From Parafrankia sp. EUN1f (GTDB lineage Bacteria; Actinomycetota; Actinomycetes; Frankiales; Frankiaceae), in NCBI RefSeq assembly GCF_000177675.1, contig NZ_ADGX01000014.1, forward strand, positions 1-64,000: a DNA stretch of 64,000 nt. Direction: 5' to 3'. The position numbers were made by a program, and so were the translations under genes. Under the pieces are notes generated by a model, which did no database searches, was not told where the DNA came from, and saw only the letters and a list, made by a program, of their open reading frames with translations. Below are positions 53,496-62,676 of the stretch, piece by piece; positions within the stretch are counted from its first letter, which is position 1; each line of letters begins with the position of its first letter.

Positions 53496-54038
53496 ATGAC
53501 GGACGACGACGCCGCCGAGCTTGGGGTCTTTCCGATGGTTCCCTTCCGGTGGGACTGGCGGTCGCTGCGGGCCTTCGTGGACGACACGATCCACGAGGCG
53601 GCGTGGGCCGGCCGGGCGCCGACGTGGCGGCTGCCGCCAGCGCGGGATCCAGGCGACGAGTTCGTCCTGCAGGTGCGCCGCGCGGCGCTGCTGTTCATGC
53701 TCATGCTTCCCGGCGAGGTCCTCGGCGCGGCCGAGGAGCGGACCATCCAGGGGGCGAATGCGCACTTCAACGAGGCCTTGGTGCAGTTCCTGCTCCGCCG
53801 GGACCGGCGCGGTGACCCGCGGCGTCTGCCCCGCTGGATTGGCGGCTGGTCCGCGTGGCGGGACGCCAACTCGGTCATCGCGTTCGAGGTCGACGGCTTT
53901 GACGTCCTCGCGAACTTCGGCTCCAGGCCCGCGGCCGTGCCCGACGGCTCGCTGATCGCTGCGTCCGACGAAGGCGCAGACTCCGACTCCCTCGAGGGAC
54001 TGCCACCCTTCGCGACCATCCTGTTCGCGAGCAAGTAA
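53496..54038 (+). CDS. Hypothetical protein, 180 aa
   Basis: No family was recognised. The protein is soluble-looking, with FPMVPFRWDWRSLRAFVDDT near the start, an amphipathic middle (ALLFMLMLPGEVLGAAEERT) and an acidic C-terminus. Codon use looks coding throughout. ATG 53496 follows a GGGGG-AACGGGG purine stretch; ATG 53454 would add 14 basic residues. It is convergent with the lysozyme-like gene and has no obvious partner. Confidence 0.62.
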   Translation: MTDDDAAELGVFPMVPFRWDWRSLRAFVDDTIHEAAWAGRAPTWRLPPARDPGDEFVLQVRRAALLFMLMLPGEVLGAAEERTIQGANAHFNEALVQFLLRRDRRGDPRRLPRWIGGWSAWRDANSVIAFEVDGFDVLANFGSRPAAVPDGSLIAASDEGADSDSLEGLPPFATILFASK

Positions 54039-54127
54039 CCCGCGCGCCGAGGACGCACCACGCGCTCTTCTCCTATGTCTTCCGTCTCCTATGTCTTCCG
54101 CCGGAGGTATCCCTCGGACTGATCGAG

Positions 54128-55786
54128 CTACTGGGGTGCCAGCGCGGCCCCCGCCGCCGCTCCTGCGGTAGAGGCCGCACCGCCCACGCCAGGTGTGGCC
54201 GGCAGCAGCACGACCGAGTTCGTCGCCGCCATCCATCGCAGCCGGCCGAACTGGAACGCGCTCTCCCGGCCGCCCGGCACCGAGTACTCGTCCGTGACCG
54301 GCAGCCCCAGGCTCGACACGGAACCGCCGAGATCCAGGTAGTGCCGCAGGATCTGGCCGTGCACCTCGTGCGCGCCGGTGGCCAGGCTCCAGTAGATCCA
54401 GCCGCCCTCGAACATCGCCTGATGCGCGCCGGGTGCCGCGGCCCACTCGACGTCGCTCAGCGGGCGTTTTAGGAAGCTGTCGGAGCCGCCGAGGGCCAGG
54501 TACTTCCGGGCCACCTCACCGTGCAGCGCCCGTGCTCCGGTCCGGACCGACCAGAAGAGCAGTCCGTTCGTGAACGGCCGCCAGCGTCCGCCGCCGCCGG
54601 CCGCGAGCTCCGTGTTGGTCGGAGCGCCCAGGGCTATCCGCATGAGACCGCCCGATGCGTACCTCCTGTCGAGCTCGGACTGGGTTCCGTCGGCGAGCGC
54701 GGCCAGGGAGGCGGGCGAGCAGCAGGCGGCGTTCATGTCGACGTTCCCGATGATGCCCGGGACGTCGCCGGACGAGCTGTACTGCCAGATCGCCCAGTTG
54801 GACCAGCCGCCGGGTAGCCACCCCGGAGTGTCCTCGTTGTTGTAGATCGCGAACCAGAACGGATAGAGGGCGAAGTCGTCCGTGTCGGCCATGTGGTCCG
54901 TCCAGAACGACCGATAGGTGTAGATGATGGGCGCGCGGCCGGTCTGGGTCTCGATCTCCTCGAGGAAGGCCCGGGTCCACGCGGCGAGCGCGACCGGGTC
55001 CAGGCCGCCGGTCGTCTCGAGGTCGAGGACGGGGGCCAGATGCCCGGCCGAGCGAGTGAGACCTGTCACAGCCAGAAAGTGCCGTGCCTGGTCGACCGCG
55101 GTGGAGATCGGGGCCGCCGGGCGGGCGTAGTGGTAGGCACCCACGGTGAGCCCCGCCAGCCCGGCCGCGTCGCGGTCCGCGGCGAAGTACGGGTTGGTGT
55201 ACTCGGTGCCCTCGGTGGCCTTCACGATCGTGAAGGCCACCCCGGAGCCCTTGACCGCGTTCCAGTCGATCGGTGCCGAGCCGGGGTGCTGCCACGAGGC
55301 GATGTCGACGCCCTTGGGCCAGGTGGGAGACGGCGCCGCGGAGGCGGTCGGTGCGGACAACGCGACCGCGGTGACGGCGACCGTCGCCGCACTGAGAACG
55401 CGCACGGAGAACCGGCGGGCGTTGCGCAGCCGCCAGGCGGCGACTGAGCGATGGATCACAGCCGGATCGTCGTCATCCTGGCCACCGGACTGGCCGGTCG
55501 CCTCCCGGCCGGTCGCTTCGCTGCCGACCTCCTCCCGGCCGACCGTCATCCTCGCGCGGGCCCTGTCCGCGGCCAGCTTCCGGTCGGCCGGTCTCGGCTG
55601 AGCCTGGAACGCGGCGTGCAGCGTCGCGTAGGACGTCCCGGGCGGGAGGGACGCTCCCGCCGGGACGTGCAGCCCACCCCACGGAACCGGCCGGCTGGCC
55701 ATCGCTCGCGGGTGCGGCCCAGCTGGGACGTCGGGTGCCGCATCCGGTGTTCGGGAGTCTCGGGGCGGACGGTGCGTGGGCGGCAT
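54128..55786 (-). CDS. GH25 lysozyme-like secreted protein with LGFP repeats
   Basis: The catalytic GH25-like domain (about residues 145-330) starts GVDIASWQHPG and has LDLETTGG with the expected acidic residues, then YTYRSFWTDHM. Two or more LGFP-type repeats (LALGGSDSFLKRPLSD, YLDLGGSVSSLGLPVTDE) follow and probably bind the cell envelope. A signal-like helix VLSAATVAVTAVALSAPTASA precedes the domain. The chosen start at 55786 has GAGG seven bases upstream but puts about 110 residues before that helix. GTG 55459 would give a normal signal peptide. It probably cleaves peptidoglycan. Confidence 0.82.
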   Translation of the reverse strand: MPPTHRPPRDSRTPDAAPDVPAGPHPRAMASRPVPWGGLHVPAGASLPPGTSYATLHAAFQAQPRPADRKLAADRARARMTVGREEVGSEATGREATGQSGGQDDDDPAVIHRSVAAWRLRNARRFSVRVLSAATVAVTAVALSAPTASAAPSPTWPKGVDIASWQHPGSAPIDWNAVKGSGVAFTIVKATEGTEYTNPYFAADRDAAGLAGLTVGAYHYARPAAPISTAVDQARHFLAVTGLTRSAGHLAPVLDLETTGGLDPVALAAWTRAFLEEIETQTGRAPIIYTYRSFWTDHMADTDDFALYPFWFAIYNNEDTPGWLPGGWSNWAIWQYSSSGDVPGIIGNVDMNAACCSPASLAALADGTQSELDRRYASGGLMRIALGAPTNTELAAGGGGRWRPFTNGLLFWSVRTGARALHGEVARKYLALGGSDSFLKRPLSDVEWAAAPGAHQAMFEGGWIYWSLATGAHEVHGQILRHYLDLGGSVSSLGLPVTDEYSVPGGRESAFQFGRLRWMAATNSVVLLPATPGVGGAASTAGAAAGAALAPQ

Positions 55787-56216
55787 GGGCAAACCTCGAT
55801 GCTCGGCGGCGCGGCAGCGGCTGCGGGAGCTCCCGGAAGGGCGCGTATCCGGGGGCATGGCACACGCTAAGCACTCGAGTGATTACTTACAGCTATCGAC
55901 GTGGGAGGCGTGTCGGGCCGGCCGTCACTCGGATCCGCGCCGATGCGGCCTTGGTGGTGCTTCGTCCCTCGAGGTCGTCGCGCAGCGTCGACAACCCGGC
56001 GGTGGGTGGTCGACGGCGTCGTGACGTCCCGCAGTCGCGCGGCGGCGATCAGGGTGGCGGTCGAGGGTTGTGATCAAGGGGCGATGTTGCGGGGAGTGGG
56101 GTGTTGTGGGGTGAGTTGGCGGCCTGCCCGGCTGGCCATGTGTCGGCTCGTCAAACTGGTGGGGGCCCGCCCGCCACGAAGGCTCCGGAGTCGTGTAACG
56201 TGAGTTCCGCGAACGC
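55787..56216. other. Intergenic region before tRNA-Thr
   Basis: About 430 nt with no supported gene. The last 30 nt include TAACGT at 56196-56201, a possible -10 box for tRNA-Thr. Nothing else was recognised. Confidence 0.45.
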
Positions 56217-56289
56217 GCCCCTTTAGCTCAGTCGGCAGAGCGTCTCCATGGTAAGGAGAAGGTCTACGGTTCGATTCCGTAAAGGGGCT
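56217..56289 (+). tRNA. tRNA-Thr (GGT)
   Basis: The acceptor GCCCCTT pairs with AAGGGGC. The anticodon stem tctcc/ggaga encloses ATGGTAA, giving anticodon GGT. The D-arm AGCTCAGTCGG and T-loop GGTTCGATTCC are normal. No CCA is encoded. Confidence 0.95.
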
Positions 56290-56343
56290 CAGGCGGTCCG
56301 GTGCCGGGTGGGATCGTGATCGGCAGTAAGTGGTACGTCCGCT

Positions 56344-56349
56344 TATACT
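56344..56349 (+). promoter_or_regulatory. Candidate -10 box for tRNA-Met
   Basis: TATACT lies 35 nt before the tRNA-Met 5' end, so the tRNA may have its own promoter apart from tRNA-Thr. The -35 region is not obvious. Confidence 0.4.
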
Positions 56350-56383
56350 GTCTTCGGGTCTTCGCCCGGCGGTGATCCGTCCT

Positions 56384-56460
56384 GGCGGTGTAGCTCAGTC
56401 TGGCAGAGCAAGCGGCTCATAATCGCTGTGTCGCCGGTTCAAGTCCGGCCACCGCTACCA
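56384..56460 (+). tRNA. tRNA-Met (CAT)
   Basis: The acceptor GGCGGTG pairs with CACCGCT (one G-T pair at the end), and CCA is encoded. The anticodon loop CTCATAA gives CAT. The lack of initiator features (three G-C pairs below the anticodon loop) favours the elongator type. Confidence 0.92.
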
Positions 56461-56554
56461 TCGGGTCGCGGCACACCGTGTAACCCCCAGGGGGTCTGGT
56501 GAGTCGCGACCCCTTGGCTTGTTAAGCATTCGAGACAGGAAGAGGCCTCTCGCC

Positions 56555-56719
56555 GTGGCTGCCACCGACGTTCGTCCGAAGATCACAATGGCGTGTCAGG
56601 TGTGCAAGCACCGCAACTACATCACGCGCAAGAACCGGCGGAACGACCCCGACCGTCTCGAGCTGCGCAAGTTCTGCCCGAACTGCCGCACGCACACGGA
56701 GCACCGCGAGACCCGCTGA
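56555..56719 (+). CDS. rpmG: 50S ribosomal protein L33
   Basis: The 54-aa protein has two CX2C pairs, [11 protein letters not shown] and [10 protein letters not shown], so this is the zinc-binding form of L33. GTG 56555 with AGGAAGAGG 8-18 nt upstream gives the usual length; an earlier start at 56519 would add 12 odd residues. It lies between tRNA-Met and the dehydratase pair, as in other actinobacteria. Confidence 0.95.
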   Translation: MAATDVRPKITMACQVCKHRNYITRKNRRNDPDRLELRKFCPNCRTHTEHRETR

Positions 56720-56818
56720 CCGATCGAGGTCGCACTCTCGCGGCAGGCGGCGGATCGTATCGCCGCTCCCGGCGCTGGCGGTGTTTCAGGTTCCGCCGGT
56801 GGCCGTAAGAGATGTTTG

Positions 56819-56860
56819 CCCGGGCGGGTCCGAAATCTCTCGGACCCGCCCGGGTTCTTT
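56819..56860 (+). terminator. Rho-independent terminator after rpmG
   Basis: A perfect 15-bp stem (cccgggcgggtccga with tcggacccgcccggg) and a 6-nt loop are followed by TTCTTT. It lies 100 nt after rpmG. Confidence 0.88.
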
Positions 56861-56987
56861 GCTGTTCTGGCCTCTGTCCAGGAGGGCACGACGCTGCGCC
56901 CGGTAGGGTCCTGAACCGGTCGGATGGACCGGCGTAGCCCGATCCGATCCCGCCGACGTCGGGCCCTCGTCGAGATCGGAGCGTGCT

Positions 56988-57443
56988 GTGCCGCTGAACC
57001 AGGACTTCGTCGGTCGTAGCTACACGTCCGAGGTGCCCTTCCAGGTGGGCCGTGAGCACATCCGCCAGTTCGCCCGTGCGATCGGCGACGACAATCCGCT
57101 CTACCACGACGTGGCGGCGGCGAAGGCGGCCGGTCACGCCGATCTGCTCGCGCCGCCGACCTTCCTGGTCACCACCATTCCGGGAAGCCTCGGCCTGCCG
57201 ACCGACGATCCGGCGCTGGGGTTGGACTACTCGCTCGTCGTGCACGGCGAGCAGAGATTCACCTTCCACCGGCCGTTGGTGGCCGGCGACGAGCTGGTCG
57301 TGCGGTCCACGCTGGCCTCCATTCGGCCGGTCGGGCGCAACGAGGTGCTCGTCACGGCGTACGACTTCCTGACGACGAGCGGCGAGCTCGTCGCCGAGGG
57401 GACCTGCAGTCTGGTGTCCCGCGGCACGGCTCCGCCGCGGTGA
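56988..57443 (+). CDS. MaoC-like dehydratase subunit (HadA/FAS1-dehydratase type)
   Basis: This 151-aa hotdog-fold protein begins VPLNQDFVGRSYTSEVPFQV. It contains FARAIGDDNPLYHD and APPTFLVTTI, typical of the non-catalytic partner in HadAB-type (3R)-hydroxyacyl dehydratases. GTG 56988 is preceded by GGAG. The gene is followed directly by a catalytic-type partner. In mycobacteria HadAB works in mycolic acid synthesis; here the substrate is unclear, and fatty acid or polyketide roles are possible. Confidence 0.85.
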   Translation: MPLNQDFVGRSYTSEVPFQVGREHIRQFARAIGDDNPLYHDVAAAKAAGHADLLAPPTFLVTTIPGSLGLPTDDPALGLDYSLVVHGEQRFTFHRPLVAGDELVVRSTLASIRPVGRNEVLVTAYDFLTTSGELVAEGTCSLVSRGTAPPR

Positions 57444-57463
57444 ACGACCGATCGGAGCTGTGG

Positions 57464-57901
57464 ATGCCTTCCACTGTCAGCGCTGTCAGCTACGACGAGG
57501 TTGCTGTGGGTACCGAGATCGGCGACCGGATCTTCACCCTGCGCCGGTCCGATCTGGTGCGGTATGCCGGTGCCTCGGGAGACTTCAATCCCATCCACTG
57601 GAACGAACGGGTGGCCCAGGAGGCGGGGCTGCCAGGGGTGCTCGCGCACGGCATGCTGACGATGGCCACCGCGGGTCGTCTGGTCACCGACTGGGCCGGT
57701 GATCCGGGGGCAGTGATCGAGTACGGTGTGAAGTTTTCCTCACCGGTTGTGGTGCCTGACGACGACGAGGGCGCCCAGGTCTCGGTCCAGGGCGTTGTCG
57801 AGAAGAAGCTGGACGGTGGCCGCGTCGTGGTGAACCTCACAGTTCGCCACCAGGGTGCCAAGGTCCTCATGGCCGCGCGGGCGACGGTCCAGCTTTCCTG
57901 A
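57464..57901 (+). CDS. MaoC-like dehydratase subunit (HadB type, catalytic)
   Basis: The hydratase-2 motif is complete: YAGASGDFNPIHWNE holds the catalytic Asp and His. LPGVLAHGMLTMATAGRLVTDW follows. With the upstream HadA-like protein it should form a heterodimeric (3R)-hydroxyacyl-ACP dehydratase. ATG 57464 has GGAG five bases upstream and gives the usual N-terminus. A GTG at 57440 overlaps the previous stop and is an alternative. Both genes are likely one transcript. Confidence 0.87.
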   Translation: MPSTVSAVSYDEVAVGTEIGDRIFTLRRSDLVRYAGASGDFNPIHWNERVAQEAGLPGVLAHGMLTMATAGRLVTDWAGDPGAVIEYGVKFSSPVVVPDDDEGAQVSVQGVVEKKLDGGRVVVNLTVRHQGAKVLMAARATVQLS

Positions 57902-57973
57902 GCGGCGGCCGGGGCCCGTCGGCGAGCCGGCCCCACTCGCCGGCGAGTGGGGCCGGCCGCCAGGCCACGGAAT

Positions 57974-58068
57974 GGCTGTGGGCCCGTGAGACGGCTGTGG
58001 GCCCGTGAGACGGCTCTGAGGCCACGAGAGGGCTCTGAGACCACGAGAGGGCACTGAGACCACGAGAC
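57974..58068 (+). repeat. Five 19-nt tandem repeats
   Basis: Five 19-nt units (ggctgtgggcccgtgagac drifting to ggcactgagaccacgagac) lie directly before the terminator between convergent genes. The period is not a multiple of three, in line with a non-coding position. Confidence 0.9.
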
Positions 58069-58069
58069 G

Positions 58070-58106
58070 GCACGGGCCCCGCGGCGGCTCGCCGCGGGGC
58101 CCGTGC
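58070..58106. terminator. Bidirectional hairpin terminator
   Basis: A perfect 17-bp stem (gcacgggccccgcggcg with its complement) and a 3-nt loop lie between the convergent hadB-like and aminotransferase genes. It can serve both strands. No T-run is present. Confidence 0.82.
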
Positions 58107-58132
58107 TGGGAACTCGGAGTGCTTCGGAGCGC

Positions 58133-59332
58133 TCAGGCCGCCTCGGCCAGCAGGGCCGCGAGCCGCCGGACACCCTCGACCAGGTCGTTGTCCCCGAGGG
58201 CGTAGGACAGCCGGGCGAAGTTCGGGGTGCCGAAGGCCTCGCCGGGGACGATCGCGACGCCGGCCTCCTCCAGGATGAGCTGGCACAGGTCGCCGGACGT
58301 GGTCGGGGTCTTCCCCCGCAGGGTGCGGCCGATCACGCCCTCCAGCGACGGGTAGGCGTAGAAGGCGCCGTCCGGGAGCGGGCACTGCACGCCCGGGATC
58401 TGGACGAGCATCTCGTGCATGGTCTTGCGGCGGCGGTCGAACGCCGTCCGCATCTCGTAGACGGCGTCGAGGGGACCCGCGACGGCCGCGAGCGCCGCGG
58501 CCTGCGCGACGTTGCAGACGTTCGACGTGGCGTGGGACTGCATGTTGGTGGCGGCCTTGATGATGTCGAGAGGGGCGATCATCCAGCCGACCCGCCAACC
58601 GGTCATCGCGTAGGTCTTGGCCACACCGTTGACGACGATCCAGCGGTCGCCGAGCTCCGGTGCCTCGACGGGCATCGAGGAGAAGCGCGCGTCGCCGTAG
58701 ACGAGGTGCTCGTAGATCTCGTCGCTGATCACGTAGATGCCGGCCTCGGCTGCCCAGCGGCCGATGGCGCGGACTTCCTCCGGTGTGTGGACGGCGCCGG
58801 TCGGGTTCGACGGCGAGCAGAACAGCAGAACCTTGGTGCGGGGGGTCCGGGCGGCCTCGAGCTGCTCGACGGTCACCCGATAACCGGCGTCAGGGCCGGT
58901 CACGACATCGACGGGGACACCGCCGGCGAGTCGGATCGCCTCGGGATAGGTCGTCCAGTAGGGCGCCGGCAGGAGGACCTCGTCGCCGGGGTCGAGCAGG
59001 GTCGCGAACGACTGGTAGACGGCCTGCTTGCCGCCGTTGGTGATGAGGACCTGACTCGGCTCGATGACCAGGTTGGAATCCCGCCTGGTCTTCTCCGCGA
59101 CGGCCTCACGCAGGTCCGGCAGGCCCGCGGCCGGGGTGTAGCGGTGCATGGCCGGTGCGCGGCACGCCTTCTCCGCGGCGGCGACGATGTGCTCGGGCGT
59201 GGGAAAATCGGGCTCGCCGGCACCGAAGCCGATCACGTCCCTGCCCGCGGCGCGCATCGCCTTGGCGGTCGCGTCGACGGCTAGGGTCGCGGAGGGCGCG
59301 ATGCCTGCGATGCGGTGGGAGATCCTGCTCAT
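58133..59332 (-). CDS. Aspartate aminotransferase (class I PLP)
   Basis: This type I-beta aminotransferase of 399 aa transfers amino groups between aspartate and 2-oxoglutarate. [11 protein letters not shown], the PLP contact [23 protein letters not shown] and the PLP lysine in [15 protein letters not shown] are visible. The C-terminal Arg is in FARLSYA. Start 59332 ([16 protein letters not shown]) matches relatives; ATG 59350 adds six residues. Its location between the dehydratase pair and secE is conserved in actinobacteria. Confidence 0.92.
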   Translation of the reverse strand: MSRISHRIAGIAPSATLAVDATAKAMRAAGRDVIGFGAGEPDFPTPEHIVAAAEKACRAPAMHRYTPAAGLPDLREAVAEKTRRDSNLVIEPSQVLITNGGKQAVYQSFATLLDPGDEVLLPAPYWTTYPEAIRLAGGVPVDVVTGPDAGYRVTVEQLEAARTPRTKVLLFCSPSNPTGAVHTPEEVRAIGRWAAEAGIYVISDEIYEHLVYGDARFSSMPVEAPELGDRWIVVNGVAKTYAMTGWRVGWMIAPLDIIKAATNMQSHATSNVCNVAQAAALAAVAGPLDAVYEMRTAFDRRRKTMHEMLVQIPGVQCPLPDGAFYAYPSLEGVIGRTLRGKTPTTSGDLCQLILEEAGVAIVPGEAFGTPNFARLSYALGDNDLVEGVRRLAALLAEAA

Positions 59333-59446
59333 GGGTCGCCATGCTGCCACGGGGGAGCGGTCTGGGGCCGGCCCGTCCGGCCCGTCCTGGGGCGACTAGC
59401 GGACGTCCAAGAGCACCGTGTGGCGAGCTTCTGGGCGATGACGGGG

Positions 59447-59452
59447 TATGCT
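59447..59452 (+). promoter_or_regulatory. Candidate -10 box for tRNA-Trp/secE
   Basis: TATGCT lies about 55 nt before tRNA-Trp. An 8-bp hairpin (59470-59487) lies between. A matching -35 was not found. Confidence 0.35.
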
Positions 59453-59506
59453 CGATCCGCTCGGTCTGTCGGGCCCGCTTGCGGGCCCAAAAGTTCGAGT
59501 ACGTCT

Positions 59507-59579
59507 AAGGGGCGTGGCTCAATTGGTAGAGCACCGGTCTCCAAAACCGGCGGTTGCAGGTTCGAGTCCTGTCGCCCCT
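59507..59579 (+). tRNA. tRNA-Trp (CCA)
   Basis: The acceptor AGGGGCG pairs with CGCCCCT and the discriminator is G. The anticodon loop CTCCAAA between ccggt/accgg gives CCA. No 3' CCA is encoded. It directly precedes secE, a very conserved arrangement. Confidence 0.96.
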
Positions 59580-59612
59580 GCGTTGGACCGACGAACGAGT
59601 GGGTGGAGCTGA

Positions 59613-59876
59613 GTGGCGACCGATACGCGTGACGCGGCACCGCGGGCCGGCCGGTCCGCGCGGGCTGACCGTCGTCGGTCGCCGTTCTCGATTGTCCGCA
59701 GGATTCGTCAGTTCGTCCGCGAGGTCATCGGGGAGCTCCGCAAGGTCGTCTACCCGGGGCGTAGCGAGCTGGTCACCTACGTGATCGTCGTGCTTGTCTT
59801 CGTCACGGTGATGACGGCCTTCGTTGCTGGCCTTGACTTCGGCCTGACGAAGGCGGTCCTCGCGGTCTTCGGCTGA
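59613..59876 (+). CDS. secE: Preprotein translocase subunit SecE
   Basis: SecE is the small essential subunit of the SecYEG channel. The 87-aa protein has a charged N-terminus, the amphipathic VREVIGELRKVVYPGRSEL segment and one C-terminal helix (YVIVVLVFVTVMTAFVAGL). GTG 59613 has GGAG about seven bases upstream. It lies between tRNA-Trp and nusG as in most bacteria. Confidence 0.95.
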   Translation: MATDTRDAAPRAGRSARADRRRSPFSIVRRIRQFVREVIGELRKVVYPGRSELVTYVIVVLVFVTVMTAFVAGLDFGLTKAVLAVFG

Positions 59877-60115
59877 TACCGAGGCCGCGTCGGGTTCCGA
59901 GCCGGGCTGACCGATGGTCGGCGTGGCCCGGTGCCTGGCCTGGCGGGTTCTGGCCTGATCCCGGTTCGCCCCGTCGCGTCGTGCGCGGGTTGAGGTGCCG
60001 GCCACAGGCGGGCACCGCGGGCGGGTCCAGTCCAGAAGGGCCGTTCGGCGGGTGACGGCCGTCAGCGACAGAACCACCCACTAGTGCATCCGTCCACGAG
60101 AGAAGGATCGGCCGC

Positions 60116-60916
60116 GTGTCCCAGTCTCCCGAGCACGCTTCCTCCGAGCAGGGGGAGGCGCTCGAACGCCTCGACCCCGTCGCGGCGTTCGAGCGCGATG
60201 AGGTCGCGAGCACGGATGCCGCGGCTGAACCCGACGTGGACGACGCCGAGTCGGTAGACCAGGCCGAATCGGCCGACCAGGCGGAGGTGGACGTGCCCTC
60301 GGCGGCGGCCTCGGCCCCAGGCGCCGAGGCCGAGCCGGCGGAGGACGACGCCGACGACCTGCTCCGTGCGCTGGAGGAGGCGCCGGGCGAGTGGTACGTC
60401 GTGCACTCCTACGCGGGTTACGAGAACAAGGTCAAGGCCAATCTCGAGACCCGGATCTCCAGCCTCAACATGGAGGACTACATCTTCCAGATCGAGGTGC
60501 CCACCGAGGAGGTCCCGGTGGTCAAGAACGGCAAGCGCCAGCTCGTCCTGCAGAAGAAGTACCCCGGCTACATCTACGTCCGGATGGATCTCACCGACCA
60601 GTCCTGGTCGGCGGTCCGGAACACGCCGGGTGTGACCGGGTTCGTGGGCCTCACGAACCGGCCTTCGCCGCTGCGCCGCGAAGAGGTGGTCGCCATCCTC
60701 GCGCCGGTCGCGCCGAAGGAGAAGAAGGTCGAGACGGTCAAGGCCCAGGAGTTCGAGGTCGGGGAGTCCGTCACGGTCATGGACGGCCCGTTCGCCACCC
60801 TGCCTGCCACCATCAGCGAGATCAACCTCGACGCGCAGCGCCTCAAGGTGCTTGTCTCCATCTTCGGTCGGGAGACGCCGGTCGAGCTCCAGTTCAACCA
60901 GGTCGCGAAGATCTGA
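60116..60916 (+). CDS. nusG: Transcription antitermination factor NusG
   Basis: NusG binds RNA polymerase and couples transcription with Rho or ribosomes. The NGN domain starts [19 protein letters not shown] near residue 93 and includes GYIYVRMDL and TPGVTGFVG. The KOW motif [15 protein letters not shown] is near residue 217. A 90-residue acidic Ala/Glu/Asp-rich extension precedes the NGN domain, as in many actinobacteria. GTG 60116 follows AGAAGGA. 239 nt separate it from secE. Confidence 0.95.
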   Translation: MSQSPEHASSEQGEALERLDPVAAFERDEVASTDAAAEPDVDDAESVDQAESADQAEVDVPSAAASAPGAEAEPAEDDADDLLRALEEAPGEWYVVHSYAGYENKVKANLETRISSLNMEDYIFQIEVPTEEVPVVKNGKRQLVLQKKYPGYIYVRMDLTDQSWSAVRNTPGVTGFVGLTNRPSPLRREEVVAILAPVAPKEKKVETVKAQEFEVGESVTVMDGPFATLPATISEINLDAQRLKVLVSIFGRETPVELQFNQVAKI

Positions 60917-60951
60917 TCCGCTCCGTAGAACTCCGGTAGGAAGACGAACAG

Positions 60952-61386
60952 ATGCCTCCCAAGAAGAAGAAGATCACTGCGCTGATCAAGCTCCAGATCA
61001 ACGCCGGCAAGGCGACCCCGGCCCCGCCGGTCGGCCCGGCCCTCGGCCAGCACGGCGTGAACATCATGGAGTTCTGCAAGCAGTACAACGCGGCCACCGA
61101 GTCGCAGGCCGGCAACGTCGTGCCGGTCGAGATCACGGTGTACGAGGACCGTTCCTTCACCTTCGTCACCAAGACCCCGCCGGCCGCGCGGCTGATCCTC
61201 AAGGCCGCCGGTGTCGACAAGGGCAGCGGCACGCCGCACCGGGTCAAGGTCGCGAAGCTGACGCCGGCCCAGGTCCGTGAGATCGCCCAGACGAAGCTGC
61301 CCGACCTGAACGCGAACAGCATCGAGGCGGCAGAGAAGATCATCGCGGGCACCGCTCGGTCGATGGGTATCACCGTCGGCGAGTGA
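60952..61386 (+). CDS. rplK: 50S ribosomal protein L11
   Basis: L11 of 144 aa binds the GTPase-associated centre of 23S rRNA. The sequence [37 protein letters not shown] (seen in pieces) and the C-terminal [19 protein letters not shown] are characteristic. It follows nusG by 35 nt with AGGAAG upstream, in the standard nusG-rplK-rplA order. Confidence 0.96.
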   Translation: MPPKKKKITALIKLQINAGKATPAPPVGPALGQHGVNIMEFCKQYNAATESQAGNVVPVEITVYEDRSFTFVTKTPPAARLILKAAGVDKGSGTPHRVKVAKLTPAQVREIAQTKLPDLNANSIEAAEKIIAGTARSMGITVGE

Positions 61387-61560
61387 GGCCCTTCCGTGGT
61401 CGCCGCGTGACCACGGAGCTGTACGACCACGAACACGGTGCCGCGACGACTCCGTCGCGGCCAGGTATGTGGGAGGGCCTGTCCCGTTCCGACCCTGTCC
61501 GGGATCACTCCGGACCCGGTGTCGGGTGGCCAGGACCCGCCAACACCACAGGGAGAGCAC

Positions 61561-62274
61561 ATGAAGCGCAGCAAGGCGTACCGCGCCGCGGCTGAGAAGA
61601 TCGACCGGGCCGCTCTCTACAGCCCGCTTGAGGCCGCGAAGCTGGCCCGCGAGACGTCCTCCACGAAGTACGACGCGACCGTCGAGGTCGCGATCCGTCT
61701 CGGTGTGGACCCGCGCAAGGCGGACCAGATGGTCCGCGGCACGGTCAACCTGCCGCACGGCACCGGAAAGTCGCCGCGGGTCGCCGTCTTCGCCGCCGGT
61801 GAGAAGGCCGCCGAGGCCGCCGCCGCCGGTGCGGATGTCGTCGGCAGCGACGACCTGGTCGCGCGGATCCAGGAGGGCTTCCTCGACTTCGACGCCACGG
61901 TGGCCACGCCGGACCAGATGGCGAAGGTCGGGCGGATCGCCCGTATCCTCGGCCCGCGTGGCCTGATGCCCAACCCGAAGACCGGGACGGTCACCCTCGA
62001 CGTGGCCAAGGTCGTCGGTGACATCAAGGGCGGTAAGATCAACTTCCGGGTCGACAAGCAGGGCAACCTGCACATCGTCATCGGCAAGGTGAGCTTCTCG
62101 GAGGCACAGCTCATCGAGAACTACGGCGTGGCGCTGGACGAGATCGTCCGGGTCAAGCCGTCCGCGGCGAAGGGCCGTTACCTCAAGAAGATCACCTTCG
62201 CGACGACGATGGGCCCCGGTATCCCGGTGGACCCGAACCGGACCCGCAACCTCCTGGAGGAGACCCCGGTCTGA
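61561..62274 (+). CDS. rplA: 50S ribosomal protein L1
   Basis: L1 of 237 aa forms the L1 stalk and can repress its own operon. Typical parts are [44 protein letters not shown] and the [18 protein letters not shown] region. ATG 61561 has GGGAGA upstream. The 174-nt gap after rplK contains nothing else recognisable; an upstream in-frame start at 61438 would add a non-conserved stretch. Confidence 0.96.
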   Translation: MKRSKAYRAAAEKIDRAALYSPLEAAKLARETSSTKYDATVEVAIRLGVDPRKADQMVRGTVNLPHGTGKSPRVAVFAAGEKAAEAAAAGADVVGSDDLVARIQEGFLDFDATVATPDQMAKVGRIARILGPRGLMPNPKTGTVTLDVAKVVGDIKGGKINFRVDKQGNLHIVIGKVSFSEAQLIENYGVALDEIVRVKPSAAKGRYLKKITFATTMGPGIPVDPNRTRNLLEETPV

Positions 62275-62317
62275 CCGGGCGTCGCGGACGTCGCGCGTCG
62301 ACATCGCGCGCGGACTC

Positions 62318-62363
62318 CGAAGGGGCACGCACCGTTTTTCGGGCGTGCCCCTTCGTTCGTTCC
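62318..62363 (+). terminator. Terminator after rplA
   Basis: The 13-bp stem cgaaggggcacgc/gcgtgccccttcg with a 12-nt loop rich in T is followed by TTCGTTCC. It separates rplKA from rplJL transcription. Confidence 0.82.
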
Positions 62364-62369
62364 TACGCC

Positions 62370-62676
62370 GGTGCCTGCTACCATTGCCAACAGTTCCACA
62401 CCGAAGACCGCTGGTCGTTCTTCAGCTGTCAGGGTTCCGGTTTGTCGCGGGATCCAGGCGCTGGAGGCCGAAGGCTCGGGTTTCCGAGCGGCCCGCGCAG
62501 GTGGCGAACGGGAAGTCGCTACGAAGACCGTCAGGTTCGCTGGTCGTCCACTTCGATGGGCCGCCAGCCTCCCGGGCACAGTCGGATGTTCATGACGCCC
62601 CCGCGCCTCTCTGCGCCGGGGCGTTCGTTGTTTCCAGGGCTTGTCGGCATGGCCGGCCGACACCTGAAGGAGCCCG
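62370..62676 (+). promoter_or_regulatory. L10 leader of rplJL with attenuator hairpin
   Basis: The 5' region of rplJ resembles the ribosomal L10 leader (RF00557), which binds L10 or the L10-L12 complex for autoregulation. Conserved-looking parts include ccgaagaccgctggtc and the later ctacgaagaccgtcagg. A hairpin at 62595-62624 (acgcccc...ggggcgt with one C-C mismatch) followed by TCGTTGTTT looks like an attenuator. The leader 5' end is an estimate. Confidence 0.68.

Noticed and set aside
59470-59487. 8-bp hairpin gggcccgc-tt-gcgggccc as a terminator before tRNA-Trp
   Set aside because: It is followed by A residues on the plus strand and preceded by T residues on the minus strand, so it fits neither orientation of a rho-independent terminator; it may be part of the tRNA-secE leader.
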